From Dolomedes plantarius (lineage: Eukaryota; Arthropoda; Arachnida; Araneae; Dolomedidae), in contig OU015496.1 of the NCBI GenBank assembly GCA_907164885.2, positions 102,219,132 through 102,283,131 on the forward strand: a stretch of 64,000 bases of DNA, given 5' to 3'. Positions 33,945-48,654 of the stretch are shown here, one piece after another. The notes below the pieces were generated by a model that saw only the letters and a program-made list of their open reading frames with translations, did not search any database and had not been told where the DNA came from. The position numbers and the translations under genes are program-made. The stretch's first letter is position 1, and the number at the start of each line of letters is the position of its first letter.

Positions 33945-35041
33945 ACGTAGTCAACACTTCTTCAATTGCACAATAAATAAAAAAGGACGGCTTCATTTTT
34001 CGAACTTCTTAATAGTTGATCGTCAGGCTGAAGAGTATTAGAAGGGATTTTCGCTAAGAACAATTCATAAATGTATAATTTTGTGACGAAAATGAAATGA
34101 ATGAGACATATATGGTAGTTCATAGTCAGACCGACGAGCATTAGGTCAAAGGCTAAGAACAATTAACAAAATAATGGATTTGTGACCCAAATGAAATGCA
34201 TCTGTGACGTATTTGATAGTTAATCATCAGGCCGACGAGCATTGGGTGTGATTGTCGCTAAAAACAATACCCAAATGAATGCACTTGTGACGCAGATGAA
34301 GTGCCTTAGTGACATATATGATAGTTCATAATCACACCGAGGAGTAGCAGGCTTGATTGTCCCCAGAAACAGTTCTGAAATGAATGCATTTGTGACTCAG
34401 ATGAAGTGCATTAGTGACATATATGATAGTACATCGTCACACCGAGGAGTAGCAGGCTTGATTGTCCCTAGAAACAGTTCCCAAATGAATGCATTTGTGA
34501 CTCAGATGAAGTGCATTAGTGACATATATGATAGAACATCGTCACACCGAGGAGTAGCAGGCTTGATTGTCCCTAGAAACAGTTCCCAAATGAATGCATT
34601 TGTGACTCAGATGAAGTGCATTAGTGACATATATGATAGTACATCGTCACACCGAGGAGTAGCAGGCTTGATTGTCCCTAGAAACAGTTCCCAAATGAAT
34701 GCATTTGTGACGCAGATGAAGTGCATTAGTGACATATATGATAGAACATCGTCACACAGAGGAGTATCAGGCTTGATCGTCACCAGGAACAATTCCCAAA
34801 TGAACGCACTTGTGACGCAGATTAAGTACATTTGTGACGTATATGATAGTTCATCGTCAGGGCAAAGAGCATAAGGTTTGATTGTCGCTAAGAAGAATTC
34901 CCAAATCAAATTCATTTATGATTTGTTCTTAGCAACAGTCAAACCTATTGCTCCCCACCCTGACGATGAACTATGAAGTTGTTCGAAACGTGTATCCTTC
35001 CTTTTTAATTTAATGTGGAATTGAAGAGGTGTTGAATACGT
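33945..35041. mobile_element. Foldback-like element with internal 105-bp satellite
   Basis: The left end ACGTAGTCAACACTTCTTCA and right end (inverse: ACGTATTCAACACCTCTTCA) are inverted copies that stay alignable for about 130 bp (about 33945-34078 and 34905-35041), including an ATCGTCAGG word. Between them are about nine direct units of roughly 105 bp, each with a GATAGTNCATNNTCA start. The right TIR itself contains one unit in inverse orientation, so the TIR and satellite share sequence. Termini are TA-poor and no target duplication is clear. No transposase. Confidence 0.85.
34319..34865. repeat. 105-bp minisatellite, five near-identical units
   Basis: Units beginning GATAGT at about 34319, 34424, 34529, 34634 and 34739, with GGAGTAGCAGGCTTGATTGT at 34341, 34446, 34551 and 34656. 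Central units differ at only one to three sites, and outer units diverge progressively, the pattern expected for unequal exchange. Because 105 is a multiple of three, frames stay open across the array on both strands (35-residue periodicity); I regard those frames as incidental. Confidence 0.95.
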
Positions 35042-35044
35042 GTG

Positions 35045-35670
35045 AAGTCAAATTTATCTGAAATCACAGAACAGACAAAAAATGCGGAAAAATAAATGTG
35101 AAATAACCTCAGCTTTTATGAAGTGTTGTAGCAATCCTAAGGGTTCTGAGCACCGTTTAATGTATTACAAAATTACTGTTTACAAACGAAATTTTTAATC
35201 GCCATGTTCTCGACAGCAATATCTTATAAAACTAATAAAAGTTCTAACACAGCAACGCGACCGACGGTGTCAAATATTTGCTAATTAAGAGAAAGACGTC
35301 GCTAAAAGAAAAACTTCTCTTTTTGTATTACTATGGATATCAAGATGCAGTATGCTATTGGTATAATTTTTCTACAAGTTTCTTATCAGTAATAAATTTC
35401 CTTATTTTAGGATCTCAGTTTTGTATTATTGTGTCTAAGATATTCTTTTTCTCGTATGCCGTTATTTTTATATTACCGTTCCTTACCCTTTCTCATTTTC
35501 TTTACTGGAACACAGTGTTGTCCAAATTCTAAGCCTAACCTGTATACTACTGAATATTGCATGAACTAAAAGTCAGACCAGAACGAAACACCTGTGCAAT
35601 AAGGTAATGTAAATTCAATAACATAAAAAATTATTTAATATTGGAATAATGTATTTTGTAAAAATAGCAC
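35045..35670. other. AT-rich non-coding stretch
   Basis: No recognised feature. A frame at 35278-35532 is hydrophobic (Phe/Leu/Ile-rich) but T-rich low complexity explains this. Confidence 0.45.
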
Positions 35671-35992
35671 CAAAAAAAATTTCAGGTAGTCTCTTTTAAC
35701 GAAACTACCGCGTGTTAATAACGTAGGATTACCTCTTTTGTATGTGTATATGCATGTATGTGTTATGTATATATGTATCTATATATATGTACGTATGTAT
35801 ATATATGGTATGTCAAAATTTTGACGCATTTTGGTACTCATCTGTTTAACTGTTTACTGCTTGTCATAGCGGTACAGACTGGGTTTGGCACACTGCCAAA
35901 ATTATAACTCGCTAGGTACGGACGGACTGTTTTAGCGTCTGAAATTTTCTTATCCGGAGGACCGTTATGGAGGAACGTAATCCTACGTTAAA
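35671..35992 (+). mobile_element. Inverted-repeat element with TA/GTATG core (copy 3)
   Basis: Uninterrupted copy of the family also at 3154-3469 and 20991-22373. It starts after an A-run with GGTAGTCTCTTTTAACGA, has the inverted pair TAACGTAGGATTAC / GTAATCCTACGTTA (about 35718 and 35976), a variable GTATATATGTATC-type core, and the conserved arm with GTCAAAATTTTGACGCAT. It lacks the ACTTATCGTTG word present next to the left end in copies 1 and 2. Confidence 0.75.
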
Positions 35993-35999
35993 AAGGATT

Positions 36000-38161
36000 T
36001 GCCTTTCTTTTGTATAAAAAACTCGGAATGAACGACAGTACGGGGACATTAATAAAGGGCGCTTCTACCTCTTGCTGTCACCCAAGCTTCATACCAATTT
36101 TTTATCCTTCTTATGAAATTATTCATGATATGGTCGGGCAACAAGTTCCATTCCTTCAGTATAACCATTTTCCCTTCTGGGGTGGTCCCTCATGGGGAAT
36201 GGCGTAATAAAATTCGTCTGTCTAGCCATCCCCACGCAATTGTCAAAGACTTTGATTAACAGACATTCATGAGATACCTACATTCATGATCTACATTCAT
36301 GAGATATCTTGACTAAAGAAGAAAATAATCGATTATGAGACGCTAGTTAGGGTTTGTGGTATTATTTATCAATGTAAATTGTGGATCCCTGACACCTCAA
36401 AAGATTCGATCGCAAAGATTCAGTAAGTCGTCTCATAACCTCTTTCAAGACTTTTTGGGTCTGCATTTAACTCTTGGAGATGCAAAACTGTCGTAGCCTG
36501 AACTTATTTAAAGAAATCATACAGCTATCTTCTGAGGGTCCTTGAATATATAAAGAAAATTTCGGAGTTGCAAGATTTGGCGAGATATCATTCTAACGGG
36601 GATAAAACGTATTAGCAGCATTTTATCGGAACAACAGCCATCAGAAGGAAGTGAGTCTATCCCAATACGCAAATTTTTGCAATTAATTTGCAAGCTATAC
36701 GTATGCGTTTCATTATAAATGCACTATATCTAGATAACTTTGCGGATTACGGTAGCTTTGTCCATTTATAACAAAATTTGTTTCAATTAATAATCAAGTG
36801 CTTTGCTACGTTATGAATGATTTCACTTTATGTAACTTTTCAATGGCTCTTTTAGCAACACACAATAGCAAATTTAATTGATATATACGCCCGAAATTCC
36901 ATGATTTTAGTTTTCTCTTTAGAGCCCTTGGCACAAATGAGGTGGTAACAAAAACAAATTGTGATTGATTCCAAAAAGCACTACACATTTCATTCTAGAA
37001 AAGATCTTTCTATCATATATCTAGAAAAAAATTTACAGTCACAATTCACTGAAGAAATACTTCTTTCAGACATATTGTTACCAATATTTTTATTTCAGGT
37101 AATAAGACATTGTTAAAAGGTCAGGTCCCGACAAAGACAATATATACACAAAGGATATTCCATGAAATCTATCGAAAAACAGACATATTGCAGAAAAAAT
37201 CAGCTCACATTTCAAGACGTAAACAATGCTACCCCATGTTTTGAGTATCTCGAAAAAGAATTTTAATGATTGACTTTTGTTCTGTTTTTTTTTTGTATCT
37301 CAAACATAACAAAGGAGATCCAAAGAAAGCTAAGCGCAACAATGAATCTTCACCCGAAATTTTTTTTTTCCGATTTCGAACATTATTATGAGAGAAAAAC
37401 TGGTAAAATTTTTTATGATCTTCTTGACAGAGAAACGAATCAAGCAAAATCTAGATATATTTTATAACAGATAATTCATGTTCAAGATATTTCTGTTTTA
37501 TGAATATTTGTAAAAAATTATTAACATTACCGTTAAAAAAGTTATAAGTTTCTAGAGGAAAATATTTGGCCAAACATTTTTTAAAAACATGATAATTTCC
37601 CAACTATTCGTTCTAAACTTAAAAAAAATATAAGTTTGTGCAGATATTACTCCTTTCTGCTTTTGTTCTCAATTCATATAGTACAAAGATAAACAGTTTC
37701 GTAGAAGAAATTCCTGTTTCAGTTGCGAGTATAATTTAAAGCTTTCATTTTATTTTATAGATGAACCTTTACCGGGACACAAATTTGTATTTTGTTTCCC
37801 GGGAAGAAGCTTCTGATATGGAATAACAAATATTTCGAATTTTTCTTCTTACATCTTTATTTGTTTCGGATGTTTCCCTTTCTAATCATCACCTCATTTT
37901 CTTATGAAAGCAAATTTGTCAGACCCATATTTTGTTTAATCATTTTTCATTGATCGGGTTTAATTTTTTTTGTAATTATTCAAGAATTTTTTTTCTCTGA
38001 GTAAGGGATTTTGATTTTGCTTATTTTGAACAGGAGAGAATTTTCAGTTAATTTTCCCTAAATAATCTTTCAGTCAATTCACAAAAATTTCTCATAAACG
38101 AGGACTTTGCAACAAGAGGAAAATTTTTTATGACCATCAGCCCACACATGGGAAACACCGG

Positions 38162-38163
<2 letters not shown>
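36000..38163. other. Non-coding stretch, mostly AT-rich
   Basis: 36000-36250 is slightly less AT-rich with a 65-codon frame (36010-36207) of unknown nature. The rest is AT-rich. Two frames at 37229-37467 overlap on opposite strands without family signature. No gene supported. Confidence 0.45.

Positions 38164-38196
<33 letters not shown>
38164..38196. repeat. (TA)n microsatellite
   Basis: Pure TA run ending in TATATG next to the pogo-type MITE. Confidence 0.9.
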
Positions 38197-38198
<2 letters not shown>

Positions 38199-38369
38199 GT
38201 GGAATCTCGATCGATCGTTTTCGGATCCATCGTTTTTCCGTATGTGTCGTTCATTTTATCCAGTCCCACCGATCATATTGCTTTGTTATGTTTCCGCATC
38301 TATCGTTTTCCCGCATTTATCGTTCATTTCAATCGGTCCCTTGCAAAACGATAGATCGAGATTCCACTG
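38197..38369. mobile_element. pogo-type MITE, 173 bp, complete
   Basis: CAGTGGAATCTCGATCGATC at the left and GATCGAGATTCCACTG at the right are inverted copies over about 25 bp, with TA-rich DNA on both sides (TG at the left junction, TA at the right). The interior repeats CATCGTTTT/CCGCAT words. Same family as 29882-30045 and with termini of the CAGT...ACTG kind. Confidence 0.85.
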
Positions 38370-38447
38370 TATATATATATATAGATAATTATATATAAAC
38401 ATATATGCATATGTATATAAATGTATATATATATATATATATATGTG

Positions 38448-38806
38448 TGTGGGAATTCTACTCTTGTGGCAACACGGATAACGCGCCGCTTGAACAAACG
38501 AGTTGCAACTGAACCGCTGGTGCTGAGTTGGCGGAGACAATGGAACGAACACTATGTTTACCTTCGCTGAGTGCAAACGGCACGCTGTGTTTTTATCTTT
38601 GCTGAGTGCAGGCTGCACACTGTTTTATCTTCCTCACGCTAAACAAGTGTTAATGTCATGCCAGGAGGGCACTGATATTCTGTGTTTTTCTTATTGTGAT
38701 AATCTGTTTGAACATAAGTTGTAAATGGCTTGTGTTTGATTAAACATTAGTCAAGAATACGTGTTATTGTATTTTGATATTTCAACCGTGGGAATAAATT
38801 CCCACA
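38448..38806 (+). mobile_element. Solo LTR, 359 bp
   Basis: Starts TGTGGGAATTCTAC and ends AATAAATTCCCACA, giving a 10-bp inverted TGTGGGAATT...AATTCCCACA. TA-rich sequence lies on both sides. GC content and the internal GCTGAGTGCA repeats are unlike the host. No internal gag/pol is nearby, so a solo LTR is the best reading. Target-site duplication not resolved because of the TA flanks. Confidence 0.65.
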
Positions 38807-38834
<28 letters not shown>

Positions 38835-38837
<3 letters not shown>

Positions 38838-39361
38838 CAAGGATTAAGAAAAATTAGAATAATTGTTAAAAATTAAATGTGATTGCATGAATTAATTATG
38901 AAGAAAGGAAGCGGGGGGGGGGGTTGTTCTAATAGCAAAAGTGATGAATAGAGGCCGCCACCTAATGGTCCAATTGAAAAGGGATTATTAAAAAGGGGAT
39001 TCTAAAATTAGACCGGGTTGGGTGTGAGCTAGTTACGTAATGGAAGCTTCCAGAAGATTCGAAATGAAGTGTCAGCAAAATTATTGGGCGGGATAATGAC
39101 AAAGGACTAAGGCAGTGGGTAGTAAGACTTCGCTGGGGAAGGAGGGCTGTTGCAGCCTCTCTGAGATGTTATTCGGATAGGAGTGTTTCCAGTAATAATT
39201 CGTTAGGGACTTTAATTAATTCGAAGGAGCTCTTGGATTTCCATGATTATAATTAATAAAGTAAACATACCTCCTACCTTGTTTATCTCAGTCATTTACC
39301 CCGACTGCATCTAAATTAATAATAGTATGTGGATTATCAAGCCTGTGGATTACGAAGCCTG

Positions 39362-39364
<3 letters not shown>
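38835..39364 (+). mobile_element. Solo LTR, 530 bp (second family)
   Basis: Starts TGTCAAGGATTAAG and ends GATTACGAAGCCTGTCA, bounded on both sides by TA runs. An AATAAA signal lies at about 39257, about 105 bp before the end, as expected for an R-U5 boundary. A C/G run at about 38911 looks like slippage. No coding region. It is only 28 bp from the LTR at 38448-38806 and unrelated to it in sequence. Confidence 0.7.
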
Positions 39365-39398
<34 letters not shown>

Positions 39399-39420
39399 TA
39401 GATAGATAGATAGATAGATA
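39365..39420. repeat. (TA)n followed by (GATA)n
   Basis: TA run then about six GATA units, directly after the solo LTR. Confidence 0.95.
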
Positions 39421-42400
39421 ACCCCCTTAAAGGCAATTCTTACAAAGGGGTATGCAATTTCCAGTTCGAAAGAGGGAATCGGAAATATGAACCCCGTTAT
39501 CCAAAGGTTAAGATATCAAGTAACAAATTTGACTAGTAGACGCATTTACGTACAAATATCCATCTCAGTCGAGGCCCCCTCCTTTTTTTTGTGATCGGCC
39601 ACAACTGCCACCTGGCACATCTAATCCTCATTGATCTGGATGATTGGTCTGAAAGCGTCTTGTGTCATTCAAAGAAACCGATGACTGCTTTGCATGTTAA
39701 TGCCCTGCACTTTTAAAGTTTAAGCCCCATATTTTACAATATTGAAGACCCCGAGGTCAAATGCTCTTAGAGGCCATAGGACCGGCATTTGTAAAATAAT
39801 AATAAATATTTCCACCCAGTTGGTATACATTACGAAGACATGCTGTTTCTCAAGTTTCATTGTTGTCAACGGTCATCTGATAGAGATGTCTTTTAGATAG
39901 ACAAAAATGGTATTAGTTTTGTAAAGTGCCTCTAAATGCCTCTAAACTGAGAAAGAAAGGGGTGATGCTCGTGTATTTTGAAAAATCCTACAGAAATAAT
40001 ATTACGAAAAGCTTTCCGGGTTTGAAACCAGAGATGTTAGTATTCAAAATAATCAGGAATGTCTAAATTTGACTCTTGAATAGTACACAACAGGGATGGA
40101 TTGAATATTTAATCAATTGTACTTTTGACATTTTCAAATCTATGAGTTTAAGTAACACACGAGGGTTGGCGTGTGTCACTTAACTCATAAATTTATTACT
40201 CCTAAATTTCTACAAACATAAGAGTATAAATAGTTGAGATAATGCATAATAAATCTAATTTTCAATTGCCGTATCAAAATTAAAAAAATACGAACTTCAT
40301 ACCTATATAAATTTTTAATGAGTTAAAATGAAATGTTTCCTTCAAACCTTATTTAGATGATATTTCTTGGAACTATCCCAAAAGATGATCCAGGAATGCA
40401 TCATTTAAAAAAAATTATTTTGATACAAATAGAAATCTTAGAATGCACCCCATTTAGTGGCGATAATGTAGAGATTCGGGGAAGCCAAAGAAATTGCAAA
40501 CATATCAGTAATAATGCATCAAACCCGCAGATCATTTTAAAAGCAGTTTCACTTGAAAAAGTTTACTCTGAGCCTTTTTGGAAATGAGTAAAAATTGAAA
40601 ACGTGACAAGATGGAATTTAATAGAAATTTTTTCTTATAAAAAATGACTACGGTTTCTTATCAACAACCACAAAAAAAGGACTGCAATTGAATTAATAAA
40701 ACTTGAAGGAGAATAAATTGTGTTTCAAAAGAAAGAAAAAGAGTAATATATTATTAAATAACTGCGCAATGGTTTCTGAAACAGACAGAAAAAACTACAT
40801 TTAGATCTCTGACAATCGTTGAAAAAATATATTGAGATGAATATATTGAGATGAACAGGGTAAATGATGATTGGGGGTGAAAAAACCCCAAAAGATGCTC
40901 TATGCTTTAATAATAAAAGAATCTATTTGCGCATTTTAAAAGCCGATAGTGCTTCACCTTTTAGGAGCTGAACAACAGACTGTGCATGCCATAGTGGAAA
41001 GGAAAACATGGGGGTTTCTATTCCACTACATGAAACTGTGAGGGTGGATATTGCAGGCAAAGAAGCAGAAAATAGTCGAGAAAACAAGGAGTAACATAAA
41101 ATCAAGAGGCAACGGAAGAAGTTACAAAATACTCTGTTAAATACAATAAATCAGTAAAAGGGGAAAAATTTAAAGATAATAGCCATCTTAGTTGAATAGA
41201 TACGTGAAGCCTACCTGCTCATTTACCAAATTGCTACAGTAATAAGAAAATTTCTAAATAATTCAGTTTATTAATAATAGTAGGAGTGAAGAGGATTCAT
41301 GAACTGGAGAAACTAAACATATGACCTGGATCCCTGCAATCGGAGACAACGGAAGTCTTGGAATTTTTTTATAGTAGTTCTTTAAACAAAATCTAAAGAG
41401 ACCTTCTAGTTTGGCCCATGCTGCGGTTGCTGTATTCATATGGAGTAAAATAAAAAAAAAAACCAAATTACGCAGAGGTACAAGATCCATCAAAAAGTGG
41501 AAAAACAGTCTAATGACTGGTCTGATAAAACATTAAAGGTAAACCAAAATGCAAAGAAATGTGCGCAATAATGTCTAAAATATTGAATTTAGAGATAGTA
41601 TTGGCTAAGCTGACAAATTAAAGCCTGAAAACTTGAAAGTGTTTCCTCATACCCTTGCTTTTGTAGGTTTCGAATTTTCATGGTTTGGAAAGGAACTTTT
41701 TAAAAATATTAAAGGACGACTTTTTATAATCCCCAATTGAAAGCATAAGTTACTGGATTTGAACCGATAGTTATGATCCTACTCAAATTTATCGCATGCG
41801 ATTGTCTTTCTATGAAACTATTGTTCGTTACTGTGTTCTGCTTTGGATTTTAAAAAGGTTTTTTTTTTGCTATTTTATTTTCCATCCCAAATTTCTATAT
41901 GACTAAGTTATATGTTCATTATGACCATGAATCTCAATATGACTTTAAGGTAGGTAGGAATTTTTTTTCCACATTTCTTGGCCTTCTAACTTCTCTGTTT
42001 AATAAGTAACTGTGGATTGTTTAATGCTTGTTGTCAGATCTTTCGACCATGGAAAAGGAGGAATAATTATTTCAATTCTTTTTCCTGTCCATTCATTTCA
42101 TCCATTTGAGACGTTTTCTGTTAGAGGAAGGAATTTCTTTAAAAAATTAAACAATTGAATTATTGAAGAAAGTACGGCTTAAAATGGATGCGTAATTGAA
42201 ATACTTAATTTAATCATTCTTAATAAATCCTATTAGGAAAAGACTGATACAGCTCACTTTGGCCTTTCATACAATACCATGAAGTACAGATGCGTTGAAT
42301 CTGTGTGTCTAAGAATAGGCATGGAAGTTTAACAAATGAAAATTTAAAGTTTGAGGTAGATTTAATTTCTAAAGAGTGATTGAAATGCAATCCGAAACCA

Positions 42401-43030
42401 ACATCCAAGTCAAATCGGTCATGTTGGAATGCATAAATTTAAACTCTTATTTTGAATTCGGCATGAAGGCATTTATTCTCATTTCTGAGTTCATGAAATA
42501 TAGTGAAGAGAATTTAGGGAAACTGAGAACTAACATCTAAATGAATCTTTCCTTAGGGAAATAAATTGTAATTAGCTCTGCACGGATATGAACAAAAATA
42601 CATTTTATAAAAATATGGGACCAGGTAAATGGTCTTTGAAATTTTTTTCTGTCTTCACTTACTTTTCTGGTGTCTAGGCTTCAAGCTTTTAAACCCATGT
42701 TCTTTTTAAAATCAGAAATTACAGTTCGTTTTCTGTCTGTTGATAAATCTTTAGAAGTGTTACGTAATAGAAAATAGTTTTTGAATTTTATGTATAGTTT
42801 TTGAGACTTTTTTCTTATAAAGGACATAATGTAAAAGCTTAAAAATTGATTTTTTTTATTTAAGTTTGCTTCAAATGTTTTTCTCGAAATTAAAGATCAA
42901 ATTCAATAATTCAAAATATTTCGTTAGCTAATAGCCAGTTTGCTCTGTACTGTTCAAATATTGCTGTAAAAACAGGTAGTCGTATCTTTGGATCAACAAC
43001 CAGACAATTATGATTAGAAAATGATTAGAG
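39421..43030. other. Non-coding stretch, AT-rich
   Basis: 39480-39790 is less AT-rich and may be a decayed retroelement (it includes a CATAGGACCGGCATTTGTAA end), but no family was recognised. 39800-43030 is AT-rich; frames at 40357-40587, 41263-41493 and 42220-42408 have no recognisable domain. No gene called. Confidence 0.4.
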
Positions 43031-43038
43031 AATAATAC

Positions 43039-43232
<194 letters not shown>

Positions 43233-43491
43233 TCACTTCCAAAAGTTAAGCACGGAGAGGAGAATGTTAATTTCCGTAAGCCAATCTGAATTAAAGAAGA
43301 TGAAATTTGCTGCAAAGGTAGAAGGAAGTAAGCAAATATGTTAGGTAACAGCCAATCACGGTTTCGCGTAGAGAAATATGCAAAACAGGCAGTCTTATAA
43401 GAAGCCGGCATTGTGAAGGGTTACGGGAGTTGCATGTAAGTGCTGATGAAAGGTATTTAGAACATTCGTACTATTTGTTTTCAAGCTAGAC

Positions 43492-44552
43492 ATGTTTCTA
43501 TGGCTTCCAGAAGACGAATGGAAGATTCTGAGCGTTGTCGGGCTGTCGGACGCATTGAAAAAAGGACAGTCTATCACAGATGTTGCTCTTTTCTTCAGCG
43601 TTCGTCATTCCGTCATTTCACGATTATTGAAACAATTCGAAACCAGCCAAACAGTTGTCCGAAGACCTGTAGCCGGTCGTCCAATACGACCCCATCGGAA
43701 GATCGATATATTGCTGTTGTAGCCAAGCGGAATCGAAGATCGACCTCCACACGTCTGACATCTATGGTTGCAGCGGCCATTGGTAAGACGATATCTACCA
43801 CTACTGTTTGTCGAAGGCTACAAATGAATGGTCTGTACGCCCGGGTACCACGAGTTTGTGTTCCTTTATCCGTCCATTCCAGAGGGGCACGATTAAATTG
43901 GTGCCGCCAACATGAGATTTGGACTGTGTCTGATTGGGGCAACGTTATGTTTACAGACGGGCCCAGATTTGCCCTACAACCCGATGATAAGCGTGTAAGG
44001 GTCAGGAGGGAACAAGGCACACGCAATTGGCCAGAGAACATAACCAAACATCACTGATTCCGCGGGGGAAGCATCATAGTCTGGGCAGGGATTTCTTTGG
44101 GATATTGCACCGACGTGCACATCTACAGGCGAGGTTCTGTGACGGCTGTACGGTATCGAGATGAAGTCCTAGACCCCAATGTGAAACTGTACGCTGCAGC
44201 AGTTGGTTCTTCTTTAGTTTTAATGGACGATAATGACCGTCCCCATAGAACTTCCATCGTTGACGACTTTCTGGTGGGTGAGGGGATTGCGCGTATGGAG
44301 TGGCCGGCTTACTCGCCGGCCACTCCATACGCGCCTTACTCGCCGGACCTTAATCCATTTGAAAATCTTTGGGATGTAGGCCGTGCTCTATGTAGACTTT
44401 TTCCACCTCCAGCCACTCTCAGAGATTTAGAAACTGCCCTACAGGAGGAATGGCGATTACTGAACTCTCCGGTGGTTGATCATCATGTAAAAAGCATGAT
44501 CACATGCTGTACACTTTGTATGAAGGTGAGGGGTGCTCACATACCCTATTAA
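43492..44552 (+). pseudogene. Tc1 transposase, DD34E type, broken
   Basis: N-terminal paired HTH region (QSITDVALFFSVRHSVISRL) followed by GRP-type hook and second HTH (TTTVCRRLQMNGLYARVP), then the catalytic core: first Asp in MFTDGPRF, second Asp in LMDDNDRPH, and Glu in SPDLNPFENLWD. The C-terminus VRGAHIPY is intact. Defects are frame changes near 43560 and 43690, an in-frame TGA at 44055-44057, and a 27-bp in-frame insertion (44319-44346 region) adding nine residues between the second Asp and Glu. Without it the spacing would be exactly 34 residues; with it 43. The protein would bind TIRs and cut DNA in the nucleus if intact. Now inactive. Confidence 0.9.
44289..44334. repeat. Perfect 20-bp inverted repeat, 6-nt loop
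   Basis: Arms 44289-44308 and 44315-44334 are exact reverse complements around TTACTC. The repeat lies within the Tc1 catalytic domain and is followed by a direct copy of CTTACTCGCCGG (44308-44319 and 44335-44346). Confidence 0.95.
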
Positions 44553-44764
44553 TGTCGGTTTTTGTCGTTTGTTTTGCATTTAAACCTCATTTTGTTAATG
44601 ACGCAAATATGACGTCATCTTATAATTTAAGAAAATTCAATATTTTTTCTATCTCTGTAAGTAATTCTTCGTTTTGTTTCATGAATAAACATAGAGGTAC
44701 TTACTTGCAACATTTCATGTGAATAAAAACTGTACTTGTCCATTTTTTTGCATTTTTTTGCAAC

Positions 44765-45174
44765 AGCTTAAAAATTTAATTTTCAAAAGTCTAAGAAGAA
44801 TTTTTCAAAAATCTTTCTTAGTGCACCCCTACACTATAAGAAAAATCGCCATGCAAAATGTCAGCGAGGAGTGTGTATCTGGGGAGACAGGGCCAAAGGT
44901 TATCAGCACCTCTCCTCCCCGCGAATCGAGATTTCACTGATAAAATGTTGTGGTGAAGGGGCTGTATCCACATTTTAGTGCACCTCTTAGGGGCACAAAA
45001 AATCATTAAAAATTAATTTAAAAAAACTAATTGAGCCCCACATTTCGTTTGTGCTGCGTTAAGTTTCTCAGGACCTAAACATTAACGGTGCCGAATTTGG
45101 TCCCGGTGGGTGAAACAGTCTAGGATTCTATTGCGGACAAACAAACAGACGAGCTCTTTTATATATATATAAGA
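44765..45174 (-). mobile_element. Helitron 5' end (minus strand), truncated
   Basis: On the minus strand it begins at 45174 with TCTTATATATATATAAAAGA after host A, as in the Helitron at 21080 (TCTTTATATATAAAAGGC). The distal part (TAAGAAGAATTTTTCAAAA, TTAGTGCACCCCTACACT) matches the Helitron 31761-32612. The 3' CTAG end is missing; the truncation lies next to the equally truncated Tc1 element. Confidence 0.75.
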
Positions 45175-45198
45175 TATATATGTATGTATTATTCTAGA

Positions 45199-45204
45199 CA
45201 AGAC

Positions 45205-45288
<84 letters not shown>
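45199..45288. repeat. (TA)n microsatellite
   Basis: About 90 bp of uninterrupted TA, preceded by a shorter TA-rich segment. Confidence 0.95.
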
Positions 45289-45289
<1 letters not shown>

Positions 45290-45290
<1 letters not shown>

Positions 45291-45960
45291 TCTATATAAA
45301 ACTTCGATGTATATGATAAATACATAGGAAACATTTCGTGGTTGTGAATAATAGCATAATAGATAAGCATTGAAAAGTTTTGCTCTGAAATTTGAGTGCA
45401 TCCACTCTGAAGATATCCACTTGCATGAAAACTTTACCAGTAGGTACATAGAATAGCAATTATATTTAATAGATGTTATATTGTCAGTGATTTTATTTTA
45501 ACATTTTGGTTGCAGCACAATTGTATATGATTGATGTTTGTTCTGGAAAAAATAAATATTATGAATCATAGTTCCCCGACAGCAATTTCTGTTTCTTTTG
45601 CTCTGAAAATTCTTTTCAAGACATTTATTTCTTCTTTAACTTTTAAATTATTATCTTCAGTTTTATTATACATATTAGCATTCTAAAATTTTGTAGAACA
45701 GATACAAGTGCGAAATACAACATGAGCAATAAAACAAAAATCAATAGGACTAAGGTATAACACATTAACAGGGTACAGCGGGGTGTTGTACTTGGTCCTA
45801 AAGGCATATTTAGTCTAAATTGTCCAAAAGCACGAAAATAATTCTCATGAAAAATTAGTAAAATTACAGGTTAACTGTTACATCCTGAAGTATTAAAAAG
45901 CAGCTTTGATTTATTTTTCCTGCACCACAATATTGTACCAAAAAATTTGTTTCTAAACAA

Positions 45961-45962
<2 letters not shown>
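45290..45962. other. AT-rich non-coding stretch
   Basis: Nothing recognised; no gene or repeat supported. Confidence 0.5.

Positions 45963-46057
<95 letters not shown>
45963..46057. repeat. (AC)n-(TA)n microsatellite
   Basis: AC run followed by a TA run of about 70 bp, ending at the mariner-like derivative. Confidence 0.95.
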
Positions 46058-48576
<2,519 letters not shown>

Positions 48577-48650
<74 letters not shown>

Positions 48651-48651
48651 A
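48577..48651. repeat. (TA)n-(TG)n microsatellite
   Basis: TA run of about 45 bp turning into a TG run of about 14 units; right flank of the mariner-like derivative. Confidence 0.95.
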
Positions 48652-48654
48652 GAG

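Noticed and set aside
34353..34874. 173-residue repeat protein with 35-residue units
   Set aside because: The 105-bp satellite is divisible by three, so frames stay open on both strands; the repeat lies inside a TIR element and outer units lose the frame.
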